Source of the DNA: Chitinophaga deserti
Lineage (GTDB): Bacteria > Bacteroidota > Bacteroidia > Chitinophagales > Chitinophagaceae
Direction: 5' to 3'
Assembly (NCBI RefSeq): GCF_003149455.1
Contig: NZ_QFFK01000001.1
Coordinates: 1-64,000 of the forward strand
Length of the DNA stretch: 64,000 nt
The notes under the pieces were generated by a model. That model was not told the DNA's origin, made no database searches, and was given only the letters and a program-made list of their open reading frames with translations. The position numbers and the translations under genes were made by a program. Each line of letters opens with the position of its first letter. Position 1 is the stretch's first letter. Below, piece after piece: positions 8,994-15,254 of this stretch.

Positions 8994-10746
8994 TGCACTT
9001 TATTTTAGAATAATATTCTTCAGTAATTGTGAAAGCACCTTCCACATCCTCGATCAAATTGTCGTCAATCAGGTCAAAGCAAGTTTCATTTATACTATCA
9101 ATCACTTGTCCTGCCATATAGCCATTCTCTCGGCAAAAAATATCCAACTCTGGCTTAACAATTGTCAATTTATTTTTCTCAAAATGCTGTAGGGTTTGGA
9201 TTTGTATGCTTGAAAGAGTCAAATCTTGGGAATATAAGGTAGGCGGTTTGTCTTGTCCCTTCTTATGGATATCCAGCTTGACTTCCTCAGCACTTACCTC
9301 TTCCATTTTGATATGAACTTGATCATCTTCATATTCATCCTCCAGGTATTCATTTAGCAATTCAACAGTATCCTGATCTTTTTCTTGTACCTTGGAAATA
9401 AGCGCCTTGTCTAATGAAATACGCTTCCGGGCAGGCTCATATATAGTGTTAACGGCCTTCAATGCAGCCTGTAAATCTTTTGACTTTATGAATTCGCTTA
9501 CGGCAACCTCGAATGAGTGCAGCTGTTGTATTGATTTGAATAAACTTTTTTGGATAGTTTTGGTGAAAGGTTTGTTATCGAATTTTGACGAGTTAAGATC
9601 AATATTTATGTAATGGATGAATAGCTTTAGAGATTCGGCGGGATAGTATGCAGCCATAAATCGGGAAGCATCATAATAGATATTTTCTTGTTGAACATTC
9701 TTTACATTTAACGTAGCCAATTTATGTATTGATTGTGCATATTCTTGACCTTGTTCCAGCCCACGATCACTAATCTTAAACGCATAATTTATTCTTTCTA
9801 GTTGTTCCTTCCATCTATTAACGTTTTGGGCATTCAGTTCGATCTCAGTTTCTCGGTCAGGAATTCCAATAGTTTGTTTTAATTCTTCGATAGATTCATC
9901 AACGTATTTCCCAATTTTAGCATTAAATGTATCAGAAAGAGTACTGTATAAAGGATACTCACCGCCAATTTTTCGCTTATGTGACCATGCCTCTCGAATT
10001 TGAATTTCTGCACGTTTAAAAATGGTCAGATATGCGTCATCTTCAACGCGATCTATAACATATTGATAGTCATAATATTGCGAATTGTTTGCAGGATCTT
10101 TCCTGGCAATTTCTTGCATACTTTTTACTTCTTTCGCAATTGAACTATCTGCTTTTTTAAGTTTATTGTTAGTCTTTTTTATAGTTGCTAGATATAACTT
10201 CATTATTTCAATGCAACATCCTTCAATCGAAGTGAAAACATTCTGGTGATGATAAAACTTATTTAGCAAGCCGACTTCCTGGGCTGAAAGGCTTAATTTG
10301 TCTTTGTAGCGTTTCCCCAGTTTATATTCATCAAAGTCATATTGAACTCCAGTCTGTATGGAGATCTGTATGATGTTAGAGTAGGTTTGATGTTGAGGAT
10401 GGGCTTGTGTGCGAGAGGAATTTTGAGGCGGAGTTTGGGGGGCTTGATGTATACTCCTCAAATCGAACTCTTTGCTTACCTCAACAATGAAATCATCCGT
10501 TGTAATTGGCTCGGCTTTTTCACGGTCCATATGGCCGAGCTTACTTTGGGCTTGAATTGAGATCGTATTGGCCGGTGTTTCTCGTTTGGGTGGTGCCTCA
10601 CTTTTCGGGTAACGGTTTGTTACTTCTTGGTCAGCCTGCTGTCTGACATATTCTTCTGTCAGTTTCTGAAGTTTAGCCTTTCTACGTTTCTTGTCAGCAA
10701 TTACAATCCAAATAAGGATTGCTAGAATAATTAAGAATCCTGCCAT
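8986..10746 (-). CDS. sngA: TerB_N/TerB_C membrane protein of Shango-like system
   Basis: A 586-residue protein with an N-terminal membrane anchor (residues about 3-18) followed by a basic stop-transfer stretch. A Gln/Pro-rich linker leads to a TerB_N-like region that begins near residue 138 (YKLGKRYKDKLSLS), with NVFTSIEGCCIEIMKLYLA typical of that domain. The C-terminal part, after about 440, fits TerB_C and ends in ITEEYYSKI. TerB domains are named from tellurite resistance but recur in phage-defence loci. It is the first gene of the operon. The 237 bases upstream contain no gene and no promoter I could fix. Confidence 0.75.
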   Translation of the reverse strand: MAGFLIILAILIWIVIADKKRRKAKLQKLTEEYVRQQADQEVTNRYPKSEAPPKRETPANTISIQAQSKLGHMDREKAEPITTDDFIVEVSKEFDLRSIHQAPQTPPQNSSRTQAHPQHQTYSNIIQISIQTGVQYDFDEYKLGKRYKDKLSLSAQEVGLLNKFYHHQNVFTSIEGCCIEIMKLYLATIKKTNNKLKKADSSIAKEVKSMQEIARKDPANNSQYYDYQYVIDRVEDDAYLTIFKRAEIQIREAWSHKRKIGGEYPLYSTLSDTFNAKIGKYVDESIEELKQTIGIPDRETEIELNAQNVNRWKEQLERINYAFKISDRGLEQGQEYAQSIHKLATLNVKNVQQENIYYDASRFMAAYYPAESLKLFIHYINIDLNSSKFDNKPFTKTIQKSLFKSIQQLHSFEVAVSEFIKSKDLQAALKAVNTIYEPARKRISLDKALISKVQEKDQDTVELLNEYLEDEYEDDQVHIKMEEVSAEEVKLDIHKKGQDKPPTLYSQDLTLSSIQIQTLQHFEKNKLTIVKPELDIFCRENGYMAGQVIDSINETCFDLIDDNLIEDVEGAFTITEEYYSKIKCND

Positions 10747-10983
10747 AGGTGTATGATAGTTAAAAAAGGGGTAGCTATTAAACGCGGAACAACACTACAT
10801 AGAGCATTTTTCACATCGGTATATCGCCATGGGACAAATACAATAAGGGTTACTAAATTAAGTTGTCTGTTAACAAAGGAGCGTATTCAAATAAATGCAA
10901 CCACACTAGGCTGCTTATCGTAATATATAACTAAAATACATTTTTTTCCTTAAAAACCATTGGGGGAAGGGGTTAATGACCAA

Positions 10984-11253
10984 TTACTTAAAAGATTCTG
11001 CATTAAAAAAGTCGGAAAAAGTTATCTCAAGTGCATCTAATACCTTAACCAATGTATCCAACTGAATAAACGTATCCCCCCGCTCATACCGTCCAAACTG
11101 GCTGGTTCCCATATCATGCTTATAAGCGAAATCCTCATAACTGGAATACCCCTTTGCAATCCGGAGTTCCCGGATACGGGCGCCCACCAGGCGGGCCATT
11201 TCTCTTTGACGATCTTCGGGTTGATTATTATTTGTGGGTTCCTTCTCTGACAT
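10984..11253 (-). CDS. XRE-family HTH regulator
   Basis: An 89-residue protein. After a polar 20-residue N-terminus comes a helix-turn-helix of the Cro/CI type (residues about 24-80: VGARIRELRIAKGYSSYEDF, then TSQFGRYERGD). No sensor domain is present. It is divergent from the small-gene/recombinase module, with interleaved direct repeats between them that could be its operator. By analogy with other mobile elements it probably controls the recombinase module, its own gene, or the leftward defence cargo. It is not contiguous with the cargo, since 237 bases separate it from sngA. Confidence 0.8.
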   Translation of the reverse strand: MSEKEPTNNNQPEDRQREMARLVGARIRELRIAKGYSSYEDFAYKHDMGTSQFGRYERGDTFIQLDTLVKVLDALEITFSDFFNAESFK

Positions 11254-11288
11254 GCTGTAAATCTGCTCTTTCCTACCGAATTACACCA

Positions 11289-11327
11289 GATTCAATTAGG
11301 TCGGCACTAATTAGGTAGATTCAATTA
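11289..11327. repeat. Interleaved direct repeats, candidate XRE operator
   Basis: GATTCAATTA occurs at 11289-11298 and 11318-11327. AATTAGGT occurs at 11294-11301 and 11309-11316. The repeats lie 36 bases upstream of the XRE start and about 60 bases upstream of the rightward promoter box. Their paired, overlapping arrangement suggests cooperative binding by the neighbouring XRE protein, which is inference. Confidence 0.45.
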
Positions 11328-11389
11328 TTCCACTTATATTGCAATAACAGTGAGAATAAATTCACTTATATGAATACATCGTAAAATTT

Positions 11390-11397
11390 TACTTTTG
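11390..11397 (+). promoter_or_regulatory. Rightward promoter -7 box TACTTTTG
   Basis: It matches the Bacteroidota -7 consensus TAnnTTTG. No clear -33 TTG is found at 19-20 bases. Transcription would start near 11403 and run directly into the large inverted repeat at 11439-11543. Confidence 0.5.
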
Positions 11398-11402
11398 CAA
11401 TC

Positions 11403-11573
11403 CATAATATAACAAAGCGAATTTGCTTTTACACTCGCGCCTGAAACTACGACCTTCTGACCGTACGAGAGTATAAGGTAAATCGCCTGCATCATACTGG
11501 TGTGGGCGTTCTTATCTCGTACGGGGTGTCGTAGCCCTCAGGCCGGTAGGAACTAACCCACGCCATTTTTTTT
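11403..11573 (+). ncRNA. Putative structured RNA or leader with long hairpin
   Basis: Two nested perfect or near-perfect stems make one long hairpin. Outer arms are GCCTGA (11439-11444) with TCAGGC (11538-11543), and CTACGAC (11447-11453) with GTCGTAG (11528-11534). The inner arm CCGTACGAGA (11461-11470) pairs with TCTCGTACGG (11515-11524), enclosing a 44-base loop. A run of eight T follows at 11566-11573, and it lies in the loop of a second perfect 9-bp repeat (GGAACTAAC 11549-11557 / GTTAGTTCC 11578-11586), so two exclusive folds are possible. A promoter box precedes it. It could be a small RNA ending at the T run, or a leader controlling the downstream small genes and recombinase. Confidence 0.5.
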
Positions 11574-11625
11574 GTTCGTTAGTTCCCAGGCACCCCATTT
11601 CTTCACCAATTTATTTCCATTATTT

Positions 11626-11940
11626 ATGAATGTCAAGTTGACTGATCAGCTAGGCTATTGCCTCTCCGCGCAATACACTTTCTTCCAAGCGCATAGCCAA
11701 CTCGCGAGAAGATTCAAAGAGAATATCTGCATGGAATTAGGCTGGAGCGATCAAACCTTCCAACGCTATCTCAAATATTCCAGACCAGCCACTAAAGCAG
11801 AGGAAGAGGTGATTTTTAAAGTAGGATACTCCTTACTGCTTGAAATGCAATTATTTACCGAACAAATAATCAAAGAACGGAAATCAGAAAACACTGCTCT
11901 AAACACCTTAATCATTGGTTATGACAAACTTAATCATTAA
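11626..11940 (+). CDS. Small element protein, unknown function
   Basis: A 104-residue protein with no recognised family. I chose the ATG at 11626 (MNVKLTDQLGY), because the earlier frame overlaps the hairpin and T run. The segment ICMELGWSDQTFQRYLKYSR looks like a helix-turn-helix-like pair, and the C-terminus is helical. The position between regulator and recombinase suggests a control or directionality function, such as a recombination directionality factor, but this is only context. Its stop overlaps the start of the next frame. Confidence 0.5.
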   Translation: MNVKLTDQLGYCLSAQYTFFQAHSQLARRFKENICMELGWSDQTFQRYLKYSRPATKAEEEVIFKVGYSLLLEMQLFTEQIIKERKSENTALNTLIIGYDKLNH

Positions 11941-12169
11941 AAACAGGGAGGAACTGGAATTGGTAATGAGTGAAATGTTCAAATTACTCCAGGAAGTCAA
12001 TCCATCTATAAAGAGCGTGTTCCTCACCCTCCATTTTGAAGCTACCAGTCCACTGGTTTTTCCCGGGATACCTATCAGTTACGAGTCGGTTAGTCTCCCG
12101 TCGCCCTTATGGAACTCGGTCACTTATGCAATTTCGCCCCCCAAGAACGCAGCGAGAAGGTCAAATTGA
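11921..12169 (+). CDS. Small element protein, unknown
   Basis: An 82-residue frame starting at ATG 11921, overlapping the previous gene by 20 bases. The first 35 residues (MTNLIIKNREELELVMSEMF onward) read as a convincing helical protein. The rest, rich in Ser and Pro, is less convincing and could be a run-on after a truncation. No family is recognised. Confidence 0.4.
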   Translation: MTNLIIKNREELELVMSEMFKLLQEVNPSIKSVFLTLHFEATSPLVFPGIPISYESVSLPSPLWNSVTYAISPPKNAARRSN

Positions 12170-12204
12170 TTCGATTCCGATTTGAAATCTATTTGCGCAC
12201 CAGT

Positions 12205-12260
12205 CAAAAATGTTTGAAAATGTTTGCCGATGTTTAAAAATGATTGAAAAAGTTTCAAAA
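12205..12260. repeat. Phased A-tracts with 10-bp period
   Basis: Six consecutive 10-base blocks, five ending in runs of four or five A: block ends at 12210, 12220, 12240, 12250 and 12260, with the block ending 12230 lacking the run. Most blocks start TGTTT or TGATT. Helically phased A-tracts are a classic cause of intrinsic DNA curvature. They lie in the gene-poor stretch upstream of the recombinase and may help a promoter or recombination complex. Confidence 0.6.
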
Positions 12261-12382
12261 CACTATTTGGGTAAGTGGTCAATATGATAAAATATCGAGG
12301 ATAATCGGGAAAAAGCCGGACAATCCCGTCCATTCCCGGAACCGACAATTTAAGATGTGGCATCTTGCTTAAAAGATATGCC

Positions 12383-12574
12383 ATGAATCCAAAGAACCTT
12401 ACTCCCAACTGGACCGAATCCCTCCGGCAAAATCCCTCCTTCGATCATTTGACAGATGAGCAGAAGGAGGGATTTATTGATAGTATCAGACTACTCGCTA
12501 GCATCCTATTAGCGCTTAACGTTAGTTGCACGGTAGTAGCCATGCCTAATGAAACTATCAGAACTACCGCATAA
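12383..12574 (+). CDS. Small element protein, unknown
   Basis: A 63-residue frame from ATG 12383 (MNPKNLTPNWTESL). The segment LTDEQKEGFIDSIRLLASILLAL forms a helix that turns hydrophobic, perhaps one weak membrane or oligomerisation helix. It ends 26 bases before the recombinase start and is probably co-transcribed with it. No recognised family. Confidence 0.4.
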   Translation: MNPKNLTPNWTESLRQNPSFDHLTDEQKEGFIDSIRLLASILLALNVSCTVVAMPNETIRTTA

Positions 12575-12600
12575 GCATTTTTACTTAAAACTAAGTTGAC

Positions 12601-14289
12601 ATGACCTCCCTAAACTCCTTCTCAAAGTTTGCAAAGCCCTCCAGAAGTAATGCTCCTGCCGTACTGGTAAATAATAGCATCGCCTATACGCGAGTTTCCT
12701 CCAAGGAACAGTTTGAGCATAACATGAGCCTTGCTACCCAAAAAGCCCTGATAGACCGGGAGGCTGCTAAGCTAAATATTCCGATTGTCGAATATTTTGG
12801 AGGCACTTACGAAAGTGCGAAAACCGATGGACGGAAGGAGTTTCAACGGATGCTCAATTACATCGCTGCCAATAAGGGGAGGATTAAATCCTTGTTTGTA
12901 TATTCTTTTGACCGGTTCTCCCGCACCGGCGGCGGAGCCATCAAGCTGAAAGACGATCTTTTAGAACAGTATGGAATTAATGTCATTTCGGTTACCCAGC
13001 CCATCGATACCTCCAATCCCAACGGCTCTTTCCAGCAGGATATTCACCTGATCTTCAGTAAACACGATAACGTAGTCAGGCGGCAACGTACCATCATTAA
13101 TATGCGTCAGAAATTTGAAGCCGGTATTTGGGTAACACGACCACCGCAGGGCTACGAAATCGTGCGGGTAGGTGGAGAACGTAAAATCCGGGTGAATGAT
13201 ATCGGAAAGAAGATCCGTAAAGCTTTTGAGTGGAAAGCTGAAGGAATGAAGAACGAGGAGATCGTTACCCGATTAAGGGCAATGGGGGTAAAGATGTATA
13301 AGCAGCAACTAACCAAAATCCTGCAGAACCCGTTTTACAGTGGTATCATCAATCATAGTATGCTAGACGGAAAGGTGGTGGAGGGGAAACACGAAAGGTT
13401 GATATCGCAGGCGCTATTCCTAAAGATAAACGGGATCAACGAGAAAGCTCAAGGTTATGGAGTACCACACAAGAAGGAAGACGCCGCTTTACCCCTTAAG
13501 AACTTCATTCGCTGTGGGGAATGTGGTGTCCCCTTTACAGGATACGTAGTAAAGGCTAAAAACCTCTGGTATTACAAATGCAACAAGACCGGATGCCGCT
13601 GTAACCGTAGCGCCAAACTGATGCATGACGACTTTGTAAAACTGTTAGAAGAGCTTTCCGTAGATGAAGATTGCATACCATACGTAGAAAAGGCGCTCAT
13701 CGAAGCCTATCACGAATCAACCGAGGGAAATAGAGAGCAAGAGAAAATCTACACCGACCGCTTAAAAGAAGTGGATAAGAAGATCGACGCCATTGAGGAG
13801 AAATTCTACGCCTTAAATGAAATGACAAAAGACACTTTCCAGAAACTTGCCTTCCGATATGCGAAAGAGCGGGACGAAATCAGCCTCGAACTCGGAAAAT
13901 GTCAGGGAACAATATCGAACCTGGAAGAGAAGGTAAAATCAGTCGTAGATTTTTGCTCCAGACTGCCTACCACATGGCTTTCCAGCGAAATCGATAAGCA
14001 AGAAAAACTGCAAAAACTCATCTTCCCAACCGGAATTTTCTACGACCGCAAAAAACAGGGTTATCGAACCGAAAACATCAACCCGCTTTTCGTCCGAATC
14101 GCCCAACTACAGCGGGATATGGCAAAAAACGAAAAAGGGGACAATCACTTTTTAAATGATTTGTCCCCTTCTGCGGACCGGACGGGACTCGAACCCGCGA
14201 CCTCCGCCGTGACAGGGCGGCATTCTAACCGACTGAACTACCGATCCTTTTCCCCTTTCGGGGCAGCAAAGAAAAGATTTAATTTTTAA
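12601..14289 (+). CDS. Large serine recombinase (element integrase)
   Basis: A 562-residue frame. The resolvase domain includes YTRVSSKEQ (nucleophile Ser33) and SFDRFSR. A recombinase domain follows (about 180-290), then a zinc ribbon with C305-x2-C308 and C327/C332, then a coiled coil (about 375-455). The family cuts and rejoins attP and attB through a Ser-DNA link. The last 36 or so residues are the antisense translation of tRNA-Asp and flanking host DNA (DRTGLEPATSAV...), so the C-terminus in this state is supplied by the target site. The natural end may be shorter or different in the excised circle. The gene lies at the element edge, directed at the tRNA, as expected for an integrase. 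Confidence 0.9.
   Translation: MTSLNSFSKFAKPSRSNAPAVLVNNSIAYTRVSSKEQFEHNMSLATQKALIDREAAKLNIPIVEYFGGTYESAKTDGRKEFQRMLNYIAANKGRIKSLFVYSFDRFSRTGGGAIKLKDDLLEQYGINVISVTQPIDTSNPNGSFQQDIHLIFSKHDNVVRRQRTIINMRQKFEAGIWVTRPPQGYEIVRVGGERKIRVNDIGKKIRKAFEWKAEGMKNEEIVTRLRAMGVKMYKQQLTKILQNPFYSGIINHSMLDGKVVEGKHERLISQALFLKINGINEKAQGYGVPHKKEDAALPLKNFIRCGECGVPFTGYVVKAKNLWYYKCNKTGCRCNRSAKLMHDDFVKLLEELSVDEDCIPYVEKALIEAYHESTEGNREQEKIYTDRLKEVDKKIDAIEEKFYALNEMTKDTFQKLAFRYAKERDEISLELGKCQGTISNLEEKVKSVVDFCSRLPTTWLSSEIDKQEKLQKLIFPTGIFYDRKKQGYRTENINPLFVRIAQLQRDMAKNEKGDNHFLNDLSPSADRTGLEPATSAVTGRHSNRLNYRSFSPFGAAKKRFNF
14062..14176 (+). repeat. Right copy of 115-bp terminal direct repeat
   Basis: It matches 337-451 without gaps. 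It lies inside the recombinase reading frame and ends three bases into the tRNA-Asp 3' end (CTGCGG). The repeat ends mark the element/tRNA junction. Confidence 0.8.
14137..14168. terminator. Hairpin GGGGACAA/TTGTCCCC at element edge
   Basis: The arms GGGGACAA-TCA and TGA-TTTGTCCCC pair, with one bulged base, around an A/T-rich loop. The same hairpin recurs at 412-443. It is inside the recombinase frame, just outside the tRNA 3' end. It could terminate the leftward tRNA transcript or be a recombinase arm site. Confidence 0.45.
14174..14247 (-). tRNA. tRNA-Asp (GTC)
   Basis: Read on the minus strand, the acceptor GGATCGG pairs with CCGGTCC. The anticodon loop CTGTCAC carries GTC between CCGCC/GGCGG stems. 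The T-loop TTCGAGT lies in a GCGGG/CCCGT stem and the discriminator is G. CCA is not encoded. The gene is intact despite being the integration target and despite complete overlap with the 3' end of the recombinase frame on the other strand. Confidence 0.95.
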
Positions 14290-14319
14290 TCCGCCAATTA
14301 TTTTGACAAAAAATATTGT

Positions 14320-15030
14320 CTAATCGAACAACCGGGAGAAATGATTCTCCAGGTGATTGCGCATCGCATTCCGGAACAATTCAGGGGAGCCGTTTTGCAG
14401 TATATCCACCAGGCCTTTATGGCTTACGAAATTCCGTACGGTGGATTGTTTGCGGAGCAGGCCGCTGTGATGTACATAATCGAATACCGGCAGCAGCATT
14501 TTCTGGAACTTCTTCAACGTGGCATTACCCGTGATCTCATACAGTTTCCCGTGGAAAGCGATCTCGTGGCTGATGTTGAAGATGTGGTTCTCTCCCACAT
14601 TGGCAGGCTCGTTGTTTACAATATTGTAGAGATCTTCTATATCCTGTGGACGGAGATTCTTAAACAGCAGGTCGGCCATTCCTATTTCCAGCACCAGCCG
14701 GATCTCAAATATATCCTTAAGCGTTTCCTCACTGAGGATATATGGGTTCATACTCTTCCCCATTATATCCAGGATATCCGGACTGGTAATCACGGCGCCT
14801 TTCTTCTTCTTCGACTCAATCAGGCCCATCATGCGTAACCTGAGCAAGGCCTCCCGGATCACAGTGCGGCTTACCCCCAGTGCTTCGGCCAGTTCAAGCT
14901 CCTTGGGTATGGAATCCCCTACTTTCAGTTTCCGCTGCTGCAATAACGCTACAAGGTTGGCTTCCACCTTATCCACCAGCGAACTGGTATCTACCGTCTT
15001 AAAACTATCCTTGATGTCGATGAGGTCCAT
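14320..15030 (-). CDS. nanR: FadR/GntR-family regulator of the sialic acid locus
   Basis: A 236-residue protein with an N-terminal winged helix-turn-helix (residues about 18-80: SIPKELELAEALGVSRTVIREALLR) and a C-terminal FCD ligand-binding domain of helices (about 95-230). His residues in FHGKLYE, VHHSG and VSHKGLV fit the FCD metal site. FadR-type NanR proteins bind sialic acid and repress catabolic genes. Its divergent position next to the complete nan locus supports that role. The symbol is by analogy, because E. coli NanR is in the same family. Probable autoregulation is suggested by the palindromes at its promoter. Confidence 0.85.
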   Translation of the reverse strand: MDLIDIKDSFKTVDTSSLVDKVEANLVALLQQRKLKVGDSIPKELELAEALGVSRTVIREALLRLRMMGLIESKKKKGAVITSPDILDIMGKSMNPYILSEETLKDIFEIRLVLEIGMADLLFKNLRPQDIEDLYNIVNNEPANVGENHIFNISHEIAFHGKLYEITGNATLKKFQKMLLPVFDYVHHSGLLRKQSTVRNFVSHKGLVDILQNGSPELFRNAMRNHLENHFSRLFD

Positions 15031-15050
15031 AATATGTATTACTTATCGTG

Positions 15051-15090
15051 CAAATATAATCAATGTCAATGTAAATTTTGACATGTCAAT
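15051..15090 (-). promoter_or_regulatory. nanR promoter with palindromic operator
   Basis: On the minus strand TATATTTG (15051-15058) fits the TAnnTTTG box. Just upstream lies a perfect 12-bp palindrome TTGACATGTCAA (15078-15089), plus TGTCA (15064-15068) and TGACA (15079-15083) as a wider inverted pair. It overlaps the expected -33 region, a repressor-type placement. The binder is probably NanR itself. Confidence 0.5.
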
Positions 15091-15188
15091 CGATTTCAGA
15101 GATTTCTACACTAACTACTGAATAACAGCACGTTAATTAGTAAACAGCATCAAATTTTGTTAACACCCAGCGAAAAATCACATAAAAA

Positions 15189-15218
15189 TTGGTTCCTATC
15201 GGGATTTCATTACTTTTG
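15189..15218 (+). promoter_or_regulatory. Promoter of the sialic acid operon
   Basis: TTG at 15189-15191 and TACTTTTG at 15211-15218, 19 bases apart, match the Bacteroidota consensus. It is followed directly by a dyad, TTATG (15219-15223) and CATAA (15229-15233), overlapping the expected start of transcription, a plausible operator. The start codon is 37 bases downstream of the box. Confidence 0.7.
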
Positions 15219-15254
15219 TTATGTTATACATAATACAACCAAAATACTCCATTT

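Larger units (their letters stand above)
452..14176. mobile_element. Integrative element at tRNA-Asp carrying a defence island
   Basis: The element is bounded by the direct repeats ending at 451 and 14176 and has a serine recombinase gene at its right end facing the tRNA. It is visibly more AT-rich than the chromosome to its right. The cargo is all leftward from 538 to 10746 (unknown protein, GHKL-nuclease, AbiC-like, Shango-like trio). A regulator/small-gene/recombinase module occupies 10984-14289. No conjugation or relaxase genes are recognisable, so transfer would need help. The exact crossover point cannot be fixed by eye, because large serine recombinases may share only two bases. Confidence 0.75.

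Noticed and set aside
12205..12260. Possible CRISPR or iteron array
   Set aside because: The units are 10 bases with no spacers, too short for CRISPR. There is no replication initiator gene nearby, so iterons are unlikely.
12124..12408. 94-codon minus-strand frame over the phased A-tracts
   Set aside because: Most of it is translated A-tract repeat and overlaps two small plus-strand frames; the 10-base periodicity explains the DNA better than a protein does.
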